Source: Daejeonella sp.
GTDB lineage: Bacteria; Bacteroidota; Bacteroidia; Sphingobacteriales; Sphingobacteriaceae
NCBI RefSeq assembly: GCF_030695525.1
Contig: NZ_JAUYSS010000058.1
Span: forward strand, 62,001 to 126,000
DNA length: 64,000 nt
Direction: 5' to 3'
Shown here: in pieces, positions 44,584-56,200 of the stretch
Layout: every line of letters begins with the position of its first letter
How positions within the stretch are numbered: the stretch's first letter is position 1
The notes under the pieces: model-generated
Databases searched by the model: none
What the model saw: only the letters and a program-made list of their open reading frames with translations
What the model was told of the DNA's origin: nothing
Translations under genes and position numbers: made by a program

Positions 44584-46107
44584 TTATTTATTTAATGTTG
44601 TCCTAAGCTCCTTAATTAATTCAGGCTTAATTGGTGCCGCATGATTGGAACCTAATGAACGCACATAAGTCGTGATATCGATCAGTTCATCATCTTTAAG
44701 GAACGCAAATGAGGGCATTGGAGTATCGTAAGTAACTCCATTAATTGTGGCCGGGCCATTGGAACCGCTCAAGATCTTCTTTACAAATTCTTTGGGATTA
44801 TTGACTACAATCAGTGATGTCTGCAAAGAAGGAAATATCCCTTTTACACCCATACCATCGTCTTTGTGACATGAAGCACAATATTGCTGGTATAAAAGCG
44901 CAGATTTTGATCCGGGAGGTATAGAAGAAACAATATTGTGAGGATTAGCCGGATCAAGTTTCGAAATTTTGATAATCCTGTCATCAGATGCTTGTGGAAA
45001 CCCTGAAACCGGATTCCAGTCGCGGTTACTGGTTGCCAGATAAACATCTCCGGCCGGAGACACACATAAGTCCCTGATTCTGCCGAATTTATTTTCAAAA
45101 TAAACCTGCTCTCCAAGGATCTTTTTCCCTTCATTATCCAGTTTTAATACTCTTAAGCTCTTTCCTTTTAGTGTAACCAATAGAAGAGAATTCTTCAATG
45201 CTGGTATTTTATCATAGGAATAATAATCAAGTCCTGCCGGAGCGATTGTAGGCGTCCATGCTTTAATTGGATCAACCGTGTTATGAAGCCCTTTGAATGT
45301 AGTTTCTTCTACACTTTCGGCAAAACCCTGTACTGTAGGCCATCCATAATTTCTAGCTTTACTGATCAGGTTAATTTCATCATCAGTTGCATCACCATGC
45401 TCAGAAGTATAGAGCTGTCCACTTTCAGAAAACACCATGCCTTGAATATTGCGAAAACCCCATGCCCAAACCAGACTCCCTTTCATTGGATTGTCTGAAG
45501 GGGCTGTACCATCAATATTCATTCTCAATATCTTACCATTTGGAGTTTTAGGGTTTTGTGAATCAGTCAAACTTAGGGCATCACCTGTTGCCCAATATAA
45601 AATACCCTTCCGAACTACCAGTCTGGAACCATTATGTCCATTTGCTGCTGGAATCTCCATTAGTATTTTTGGCTCATTCAGTGTATCCTTATCTGATTTG
45701 TAGCGCACCAGTCGCATCAAATATTTTTTATCCTTTTGTATTGTGTAACATATAAAGACATATGGAAATTTCTTCATATCTGAGTGAAGAGCCATGCCAA
45801 GTAAGCCTGCAGTTCTGGAAACCCAGATATCTGTTAATTCCAAAAGCACCTGTTTGTTTCCGGTTTCGGGATTCATTCTACTGATCAACCCTCCATGTTC
45901 AGCAATCCAGATCTGGTTATCCTGCCCCCAGGCAATTTCGAGAGGCACATTCAAATTGGATGCAATGATCTTAATTCCATCCTCTTCCTGATTCAGATAA
46001 GTGAGGGATTCCTTAGGTCTGCTTAATTCATTCCGATCAATAAAATAAACCAAATAGAACCAGCCAAAAGCGATGAAAAGAATGGAATTCAAACAGATAA
46101 ATTTCAT
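44584..46107 (-). CDS. Exported sugar quinoprotein dehydrogenase with cytochrome c domain
   Basis: A 507-residue enzyme. N-terminal membrane/signal segment (residues ~5-25), then a PQQ-dependent glucose/sorbosone dehydrogenase propeller: LNVPLEIAWGQDNQIWIAEHGG, GLLGMALHSD, ANGHNGSRLVV and TSEHGDATDDEINLI, the order seen in soluble glucose dehydrogenases. Residues ~400-500 form a cytochrome c with Cys410-Ala-Ser-Cys413-His414 and a distal Met in TPMPSFAFL. Architecture parallels the fusion at 21896 but the propeller type differs, so the two are not recent duplicates. It would feed electrons from a periplasmic sugar to the respiratory chain. First gene of a pair with 42603. Confidence 0.87.
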   Translation of the reverse strand: MKFICLNSILFIAFGWFYLVYFIDRNELSRPKESLTYLNQEEDGIKIIASNLNVPLEIAWGQDNQIWIAEHGGLISRMNPETGNKQVLLELTDIWVSRTAGLLGMALHSDMKKFPYVFICYTIQKDKKYLMRLVRYKSDKDTLNEPKILMEIPAANGHNGSRLVVRKGILYWATGDALSLTDSQNPKTPNGKILRMNIDGTAPSDNPMKGSLVWAWGFRNIQGMVFSESGQLYTSEHGDATDDEINLISKARNYGWPTVQGFAESVEETTFKGLHNTVDPIKAWTPTIAPAGLDYYSYDKIPALKNSLLLVTLKGKSLRVLKLDNEGKKILGEQVYFENKFGRIRDLCVSPAGDVYLATSNRDWNPVSGFPQASDDRIIKISKLDPANPHNIVSSIPPGSKSALLYQQYCASCHKDDGMGVKGIFPSLQTSLIVVNNPKEFVKKILSGSNGPATINGVTYDTPMPSFAFLKDDELIDITTYVRSLGSNHAAPIKPELIKELRTTLNK

Positions 46108-46255
46108 AATAAATATGGTTAATCAGTATTTTGATTTGTTCAGCATTGATAAGCAGAATACATCATCGGAAAGTATCACTGGTCTGTTGCAATTAATCGG
46201 AAAAGATATAAATTCTGCGGAAATAAATGTGAATTTTTTAAAATGATAGAGATTC

Positions 46256-47182
46256 TTAAAATGAAAGCTTCAGATTTATCTCAAAATCTCCTGTGGTGCT
46301 GAATCCTCTCAGAACTGATGTACCAGTGGTATATAATGTGGAGAAGCCAATATTGGAATTATAATTAAAGCCTATTCCAAAAGTGCTGTTTCCAGTACTA
46401 TGGTATATACCCGTCAAATTTAAACGATCACTGTTAAATGAAAACTTTGTACCTGCATCCAATATGTTTTTATAACCTTTTACACCTCTGAAAGCAATAA
46501 TTGGTTCCATTACCATGGAATTCTTGGTATTAGAATTGCCAATTTTATATGTAAGGGCCGAGTAGAAAATCGAAAAATTAGAAGTACGAATGTAATCAGT
46601 CTTGAAAAAATTTTTAAGGTTAGGTATAGCCAATTGTACTTTAAGTTTATCATTGGTGTAGGCCATACCATAATCGCCATCCAAAAAGAATTCCCTATTG
46701 TTATAATTACTTACTGAGGGGTCCCCTTCGTTCCCCACAATATCTTCGGTGCGTATCCTTTGTGTTAACATGCCTACTGAAAGACCAAAGTGTAATTGCT
46801 GGTCTTCTTTAAGGGGTAAATGATAAGCGAGCGTTGCTACAGTTCGCAAGGAATTCATTAGCCCTTCCTTTTCTTTTGTTAAATTTAGTCCCAGTCCAAC
46901 CTTTCCTGTCTTTATAACTCCGGTAAATACCTGACTGACCGGGGCTCCGGGCACATCATTCCACTGCACCCTATTACTCAAATCAAATCTATATCCTGAA
47001 TCTATACCCGCAGAAGAAGGATTTCCCAGATATTGATTATGAAAATACTGTGCGCCAAGTGGATAAAGCTGTGACCATGCCTGATTGGCACCGGAACAGC
47101 TGATCAGTACAATAAGGAATATCGATTTTAAAATTTGCTCTATGCCTCTGATCACTTTTATATAAAATATACTAAAAAGCAC
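46256..47182 (-). CDS. PorP/SprF-family outer-membrane protein
   Basis: A 308-residue protein of the type IX secretion-associated PorP/SprF family, an outer-membrane beta-barrel. Signal peptide (SIFLIVLISCSGANQAWSQ), then the family hallmark QYFHNQYLGNPSSAG and repeated amphipathic strands, ending in an aromatic NLKLSF. In gliding and T9SS species such genes lie next to large adhesins and help them reach the surface. Here it begins 36 bp after the giant adhesin, so it is probably co-transcribed. Start uncertain: the frame opens with GTG (47180-47182), and another GTG lies at 47153-47155; no ATG is available. Confidence 0.87.
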   Translation of the reverse strand: MLFSIFYIKVIRGIEQILKSIFLIVLISCSGANQAWSQLYPLGAQYFHNQYLGNPSSAGIDSGYRFDLSNRVQWNDVPGAPVSQVFTGVIKTGKVGLGLNLTKEKEGLMNSLRTVATLAYHLPLKEDQQLHFGLSVGMLTQRIRTEDIVGNEGDPSVSNYNNREFFLDGDYGMAYTNDKLKVQLAIPNLKNFFKTDYIRTSNFSIFYSALTYKIGNSNTKNSMVMEPIIAFRGVKGYKNILDAGTKFSFNSDRLNLTGIYHSTGNSTFGIGFNYNSNIGFSTLYTTGTSVLRGFSTTGDFEINLKLSF

Positions 47183-47218
47183 AATGCAAAAAGAGTGCTA
47201 AAAATCAGAGAATAGTGT

Positions 47219-50200
47219 TTAATCCCTGACAATGGTGATATAACCTTTTAATTTCTTCAATCCTAAGCCGAAATCGACATAATAATAATACGTGCCCTCT
47301 GCCAGATAGCTACCATTTAGGGTAGCATCCCAGGTATTTGTGTATCCTTTTTTATAAAATATTAATCTTCCTGCTTTATCATATACCCTAACTTCATTGT
47401 CAGGATACATATCAATATTTTCAATTATCCAGGTATCATTTATACCATCACCATTTGGTGACATGATATTGGCAGGCTGAAGTGTAATAAAATCCTCAAT
47501 TACATTTAATGCAATGCTTAGAACTGCGGTACATCCAAAGGAATTTGTTACGGTTACCTGGTAGCTTTTATTTTCTGCAGGTCTGACAATTAACTTATCC
47601 GTATTCTGCCCGCTGATGATGCCGGCAGCATTCGCCCAAGCGTAGCTATTTCCTCCACTTGCAATAAGTTCAACCGTTTGGCCCTTACTGATTGACACCC
47701 CTACTGCCGAACTAATGTTTGCAGTAACAGCCGGATTGACGGTTATTGTAAACGTACTGATTAAAGAATTCTTACCCCCATTAGCGGTCCCACCATTATC
47801 TGTTAATATCAGAGTTATATTCGCAATTCCACTCAGTCCGTCTTTCAGTGTATAGTCCAATGCGGCATTGGAACCATTAACAGCACTGACATTTAAAGTA
47901 TTGAAAAGGTTAATATTATCGGTACTTACTGTAATCGACACATTCTGACCCGGCTCCGGACCCGGACTAATTCCGTTAAGGTTAAGTACCTGGGGCGACG
48001 GAGTACTGCAAATAACCATATTAGCTGTCGCAGCAATTGTAGGAGGCTGGTTAACATGAATTACATTAACGGACAACACTCTATCTTCTGATAAGCCATT
48101 TTGGTCTGTAGCACGTACCCTGATACTGAAGGTTTTGTCATGAGTGATATTAAAAAGCCGGGCAATACGAATCTCATTACCGGATATTTCAAAAAGAGAA
48201 TTATCTGTACTTCCAGCACCGGGAACAAGGCTGAATGAATAAACAGCTCCCTGATTAATGGAACTCGCACTTAAAGTACCAACCAGAGTACCTATTGTAC
48301 TATTTCCATAAACCTGCAATGGAACCCAATTCAAACTAATTACAGAATTCTCTGTGCTCACAAGAATGTCAACAAGTGCATTATTGCTGCATGAATTACT
48401 GTATTTAACCGAATAGCTTATCGTTACTTTTCCATTTGATTTCCCTGAAACCAAACCAGAGACAGGATCTACTGATGCAATTGTGGCATTACTACTACTC
48501 CAGACACCTCCCTGTGCAGATGCAGAAAGCTGAATTGTTTTATTTACATAGACTTCCTGGAGGCCACTGATGATTGGAATTTCAGGCAAATCATTAATTT
48601 TGATTTGGATAGGATAAGCCGGTGCAGAGCAAGTGCTGTTCTTAATGAATAATGAACCTGTATAAATAGCTGCAGGGGCATTTACGGGAATATTAACAGC
48701 AAAAGAACCCAGAGGAAAGCTTGTACCAGGATCTACATTAACAAAACCAGCTGACAAAGCCGGCTGGTCCCAAATTATACTGTAACTATTTGGAGCAGCA
48801 CTTGCTGATGTAAATGAAATGTCTGCATTAAGAGTCCCTTTGCAAACCGTCGGCATCTGGCCAAGGACGAGTGAAGGCAAGGCATTTATTTTGATATCAA
48901 AAGCATACGAAATACTGCTTTTATAAGCATTTTTAACAATTATTGTCCCCGAATAAGTTGAGGAAGCTGCCTGCGCCGGAATTGTAATATTTATTGATGA
49001 TGCAGTCAAGGCTGCATTTGTTATTGAATTAAATCCCGCAAGCAATGCAGCAGCATTCCAGCTAATACTGTAAAATTCAGGTGAACCGCTTGTTGAGGAA
49101 TATGGCAGATTAATGGCCGTAATTCCCTTACATCCCGAAGGTGAAGGACCCAATGCAATTGTTGGTCTTGACATTTCCTTCAGATTTATCTTAACAACCT
49201 GATTGTCGCTGATATTCAGACCATCAGTCACTGATAAATTCAAATTAAAAGCCTGAATCAACTCGTATTGCAATGATGCCTGAGTTAGGACACTTAGAAT
49301 ACCTGTTGTCGGATTAATTGTAAAAGCATTTCCCGAATTGCCTGAAATTATGGTCCAATTTTGTAAAACCGTACCTGCATCATTGTCACTTGCTTGAACG
49401 GAACCAACAATTGTATTATTAGGACTGCTTTCTTGTATCTCAAATACCTGATTCTGGCTGATTAAGGGCTTATTATCATTAAGATCTGTAATGCTTATAC
49501 TGATTGTTTGATCGGCAAAATTGGCACCATCACTGGCCCGTACCTTTACAACATAAACATTATTGGCATCTGCATCGGCAGGAGCTTCAAAATCAGGAGC
49601 AGAAATAAAACTTAATACCCCGCTACTGCTGTTGATACTGAATTTCGTCGCATCTGGACCTCCATTAATACTATAAACCGGGCTTGTATTATCAGCATCT
49701 GTAGCCACAACTGTGGTAACCAGGGTGCTGTTTTCAGGAAGTGAAATTGAAGCTGTTGCTCCACCACCATTGGAACTGATCAGCGGACTGTTATCATTGG
49801 CATTGAGAATTATTACAGTAATTGTTTGTTCAATGTTATTTGTACCATCACTTGCCCTGACTGTGACGATGTAGGTATTGTTAGCGTCTGCATCGGCAGG
49901 AGCTTCAAAATCAGGAGCAGAAATAAAACTTAATACCCCGGTACTGCTGTTTATGGTAAATTTCGCCGCATCTGCCCCACCATTTAAACTATATACTGGC
50001 GTAGTGGTATCAGCATCAGTTGCAACAACGGTGGTAACTATGCTGCTATTCTCAGGTAATGATATTTCAGCAGTTGCCCCGCCACCATTTGAAGTAATAA
50101 GCGGACTAAACTCATTGACATTGAGAATGGTTACATTGATTGTTTGATCGGCAAAATTGGTGCCATCACTGGCCCTGACAGTGACAACATAAACATTATT

Positions 50201-53200
50201 GGCATCCGCATCTGCAGGCGCCTCAAAATCAGGAGCTGCAATAAAACTTAATACTCCAGTACTATTGTTGATGCTGAATTTCGCGGCATCTGCCCCACCG
50301 CTGAGGCTATAGCTAAGCGTAGTAACTACGTCGGCATCAGTGGCAGTAATGGTAGATACCGACGTTCCATTTTCAGATATTGAAAGGCTTGCAGAAACTC
50401 CGCCCCCATTGGAAGTAATAACCGGACTGAAATCATTCGCGATTTCACCAATAACAAAATCACTAAGAGAGCTGATTCCGTTTGCCTGAATCGATGAAGT
50501 TGTTGCACCTGATACAGCAGGCCTTATCCATACAGCACCGGAGTACTTCGCAAGCCGCAGATTACCAGGAATAATGCCCGCATCATTATCTGCGGTATTC
50601 CAGTTGAAGTTTAGATCTGCAGTAGTAAAGCTTACTCCACTATTTGTTAAAGTCCAGTAACGATTAATGCTTTTATCTGCTTTTATCCCTGAACCAGATA
50701 TATTGGGATGATCCGTTGCAATACTGCTTCCAAGAATATTTCCTGCAACAGTTAAACCTGAGAATGTAAGTGTAAGCGGTGAATAATAATTCAGATCCCC
50801 TATTTCAAAAATTCCAGGATCAGTATTTGAAAAATTTCTTTGCAAATTTCCATTTACCCAGCCAGTGCCCTGTCCGGCACCTGTTATTGTTGCTCCTGAA
50901 TTTAATATTAGTTTATTGCTGCCTGTAATTAATTTACCCGCACTAAAGAGGAGATTCGTTGTCAGACCCACATCTGCATTAAGTGAAACCCCATTGCTAT
51001 TATTTATTGTCAGATTATTGAGGTCCGATACACTCGAAGGAATAGTTATGCCTAAAGTGCTCCCTCCAAATACTAGAGATGAAGTTGTATTCCCGGATAA
51101 ACTGTTCGGTGTTCCTGCAATTGCAGGTCCATTTAAAGTCAGGATATTGGCACCAATACTCATAGTTCCTGTGTTTAAACTCAGGGTTTTAGTCACTGTA
51201 ACATTCCCTGAAAGCGTCTGATTTCCGGAAGTATTACTCATTGTAAGGTTATTATAAACCAGAGGACTTACGGACTGACCGCCACCTGCAGCAGTGTATT
51301 CCACGGTTGAGGCTGTTCCTAATACAATGGCAGGTGAATTTGCTGAGTTAATTGCGGCACTTACAGATCCGGAAAATCCGGAAGTATTCGAAGTTTTGAA
51401 CAAACCATTCACAGTAATAGTGGCTAAGGTAGCCGGAGAAATCACTGTGTTACCTGCATTAATAACAGAACCCTCATAGATTGTTAAATCCTGCGAATTA
51501 TTCAGGGCAATATTAAAATCACCTGTATCAAACAAGCTTCCTGTATTGGTATCCCCTACAAACAAATTTCCCATTAAATTTGTCGTAGTAATAGGTGCGC
51601 TAAGACTTGCACCAGCTGTACTGGTATTGTTAATTCTCAAATTATTGTAAGCTCCGGAACTGAAAAAATTAATGGTTTGTGGGTCAGTATCAAGATAATT
51701 AATAATACTTCCTGAACTTCCTGCAGTTAAGGTGGAGGAAAGCGCAGGAACCGTTAATGCTCCCTTTAATTTCAGCACGGCAGCACCACCCGACATATCA
51801 ATTACCTTGGTTGCAGCGGCCGAAGCGATGAAAGTAATCCCGCCATTTGCATTTAAAGTACCAGTTGTAAGGGCAATTCGACCTATTCTGGATGCAATAA
51901 CATTGGCACCGGCTAAGGTAATCAAACCCGAAACAGTAGCCGAACCGGCGTTAATGATCCAGGAATTATTTCTTACGCTAGTGGTCGGCTGCCCTATATT
52001 CACATCACCATTCACTAGGAGTGCCGCTGTTCCCCCGTGGGTAAATGAACTATTTACACTCAAAGAAACCAGATTTAAGCCAGTTGATGTATTTGAATTA
52101 TTCAAGGTGATTGTAGCACCATTGGCGATACTGATTATTGGAAAATCCGTTGAGCTTGTTCCATCTATTGTTTTTGATATACCGGTAAAAGAAACTGTAG
52201 CTGCACCTCCAGAAAAAATACCACCGTTATTCGTCCAATCACCCCCAACAGATAGGGTTGTTGTACCTCCTGATAAACTTAAAGTCTGTCCGTTATTATT
52301 GAGTAAAATATTAAAAAAAGTTTGAGTCAGGGCAGTACCATTAATATTTTGAGGACCCGTGGTATTATTAAAATTGACAGTACTGTTGATTGAAGTGAAA
52401 GTTCCACCGTTGTTCGTCCAGTTTCCTGCAATATTATGAGTAAAGGCACCACCTGTAAAAACAGTTCCGGTTCCGAGAATCACATTAGCTCCAACGGTTA
52501 TAGAAGCAAGAGCTGTTGCAGAAGCAGTACCAGAGAAGGTGAAATTACCCAATATGTTGAGGGCAATAGCAGGTAAAGTTTTTGCCCCACTTCCACTCAA
52601 TGTCAAAGCACCGAAATCTCCCAGACCGCCATTCACCGTCTGAGCACCTGCACCGGAGAAATCTAAGGTCAAACTGTTTAGTGTATTAGTAGAAAATTTA
52701 TACTGGTTCAGGTAATCGGCTGTTGCTGCAATTCGGGTAATCCGTATAGTACCATTTCCACTGATTGTACCAACAGCACCTGCATTATTTATTACGACTG
52801 CTGCACCCGGAATTAATAAGCTGCCAGTACCATTCATGTTTAATGTACCTGCAATATTGGTATTGGTATTAACCGAAACGGCTGCAACCGTATTTGAAAC
52901 AGTCAGATTATTAAAGCTTGTGGTAGAACTACCGGCAATTGCCTGGGCAAGAATCCCATCGAGGTTTACAGTCCCGTTACTATGTACAAATGTTGAATTA
53001 TTTGTCCAGTTCCCCCTGGCATTAAGCATGGTTCCGGAAGTGAAAGTTCCGGCTGTTAAGGTTAGAAAACCATTAATATCCAGGGTATTTGTAAAGGTAA
53101 AATCACCCTGAGTTTGTGTGAAATTATTCACGGTCAGCGTTGTATTACTGCCGCCTACACTCAAAAGAGTCAAAGCTGTTTTATTAACAATAACATTGTA

Positions 53201-56200
53201 GAAGGTTTGACTTAATACAGTACCATTAATCAATTGAGCACCCGTTCCTGTAAAGTTCAGGGTGTTAGTGCCCGGTGCAAAACTGCCTCCATTATTTGTC
53301 CAGTCGCCCCTGGATGTCAAATTAGTCCCTGAAGTTAGATTTCCGGCTGTAAGTAGTGCATTTCCATTTATTGTAAAAGCAGCGGGTGCAGTAAAATCAC
53401 CCAGAGTTATGGTTAGATCATTTACTGTAAGTGTAGTAGTACTTCCACCTGTATTTAACAAACTACCTCCACTCTTATTCACAATTAAATCATAAAAGGT
53501 CTGAGAAGTTGAGGTGCCATTTATTGTTTGTGCTCCCCCTCCATTAAAATTAACCGTGTTGGTACCAGGGGTAAATATTGCAGCTGTTGCTTTAGTCCAG
53601 TCGCCTGCAATGTTTGTTGTTGTACCGGCTGTAAATGTGCCTGCAGTGAAGACCGCATTGCCATTAATAGTGAGAGTTGCGGGAGGAGTGAAATTCCCAA
53701 GTGTTTGGGTAAAATTGTTCACATTGAGCGTAATAATACTTCCTCCGGTGCTCAATACATTAGCGGCAGTCTTGTTTAAAATGAGATTATAGAAACTTTC
53801 GGTGGTATTGGTACTTGTGATTGCAGAAGTTGTTGAAGTGAAAGTTACCTGACCATTATTGTGAGCAAAACTGCCACTATTGTTCCATTCACCTGATATT
53901 GTCATCGCTGCAGGACCAGTAAGTGTACTGCCTGAATTGATAGTTATATTTCGAAAAGTAATCGGAACGGCTCCGGCAATTGCCTGAGTAGTACCATTAA
54001 AGGTGACTGTTCCTAGCCCTGCTGTAAAGACTCCACCGTTGTTTGTCATGTTACCGCCAATGAATAAAGAAGTACCGGCGGTCAGAGTACCACTTGATAA
54101 AGTTAAATTGCCATTGATATTTAAGGTAGCCGGAACAGTTAATACCCCTGTTTTGTTGACATGCAAATGGTGGAAAGTCTGGTTCACATCTGTTCCGTTT
54201 ATTGCCTGAGCAACGGCACCTGTGAATGTGACAGTCCCTGCCCTTTGTAAAAAAGTTCCGCCATTATTGGTCCAGTTAAGCCCAAGTGAAATATCATAGT
54301 TTCCACTATTGCTTGCATCCAGAATAGCACCTGAGCTTATAGTTAGTGTATTTTGTAAAATAAGGTTGCCACCGGCAGTTGCACCGACTGTATTGGTGAT
54401 ATTTAGATAACCATAACCGGGTGCCGCAACCGGGTAAATAACCTGAGCTTTAGCACCTGAATAGGTAATTACACTGGCTGCTCCCAATGTAACCGTAGCA
54501 AAACCTGTTGGGAAAGCACCTTCTAATTGAAAAATAGCAGATGCAGAATTAGCTACCGAAAAAGTACCCCCGTTACCATTACTGGTAAAGAGACCAATAT
54601 CCAGAGTACCTGCTGTAATGGTAAGATCATTTGCAATAGAAGTATTGGTCAACAGAGTAGTCTTACCCGCCAATCCGTTCTCAATCAGGTTATAAAATGT
54701 AGTACTATTTGCTCCTCCAAGAGTTTGTGGGGTAGTTCTTGTAAAGGTTACGGTACCACTATTATGCACAAAAGCACCATCATTTATCCAGTTTCCGGCA
54801 ATACTTATTATTCCTGAGGAAGCTGTGAGTGTACTTGTTGGATTTATTGTGAAATGATTAAAGTTATGATTTGATGAACCAGTAATCGCCTGAGCAGTTC
54901 CATTAAAATTTACTGTTCCTGCACCGGGAGTAAACGTTCCGCCATTATTAGTCCAGTTACCGGTAGCATTAATCGTTGTTCCGGCAGTTAGGATGCCTGC
55001 AGTTAATAAAGTGTTGCCATTAATATTAAAAATTGCAGGTGGAGTAAATGATCCTAATGTATTTGTATAATCATTTACAGTAATTGAAGTTGTGCTTCCT
55101 GTAATTGTCAGAGCCAGTGATTTATTGACTACCAGATCGTGAAAAACCTGACTTACTACTGTACCACCAATTGTTTGAGCAACAGTGCCAGTGAATGATA
55201 AAGTGCCACTGTTATGACTGAAGGAAGCACTATTTGAAAAATTCCCCTTTAAGTTCAGGTTCCCTGAAGTAGATAACAAAGTCCCTGCACTTATCGTAAG
55301 GCTGCTTATTGTCACATCATTGGAACCAAAACTAAGTGTCCCATTTCCCGCTTTTGTTAAACTAAATGTACTACCTGAAACAATACCACCAACAGTCAGA
55401 TTATTCGCTGCTATAGTTGCTACAATACTTGCGCCCAGTGTAACAGCGCCTGTACCCAGGTTTAAGTCATTAGCTCCAGTAAAAGTAAAGCTGCCATTCC
55501 AGGCCATCGGATAATACAGCGTGTTAATACTACTCCCTGAAGTGTTGTTTATTGTACCTGCCGTAATGGTAAAAGTTCCATCAACTGTACCCAATGCCTG
55601 TGAATGATTGATATTAAGGATCCCAGCACTTAAGGTTGCACCCCCGGTAAAGGTATTTGCTGAACTCAGTGTCCAGGTTCCTGCTCCGATTTTTGTCAGG
55701 GTACCCGCTCCGGTTCCAATAATACTTGACATTGTCCCGATTCCGGCTCCCCCTAAAGTCAGTCCAAATCCCGATCCAGTTATGGTGCCTGGATTAGTAA
55801 TGTTCAGTTCTCTGGCTGCAGTAGTTGCTACGATGCTGGATGCAGACTCAAGTGTAATCAGGCCCGAATAATCTGCGCTCAGTGTCGCTGAACCATTGAT
55901 CAGCGCTCCTGCAGCAGCAATACCTGTACCATTCAAGGCAAGTGGTTCTGATGTAGAAAGTGTAATACCATTCACATTCAAAACCGCTCCGGTATTTACT
56001 CTGGTTCCTCCGTCTATGGTACCTAATGGTGAATTTGTACCGTCACCTGCAGCACCCAAAGCAATAGTACCTGTATTGATTGTTGTTAAACCTGTGTAAG
56101 TACTTAATCCTGAAACCGTAAATATCAAAGTTCCTGCCTTTGTCAGGTTTAGTGTTCCTGAGCCATTCTGTATAATTCCTGAAAAAACTGTACTGGTATT

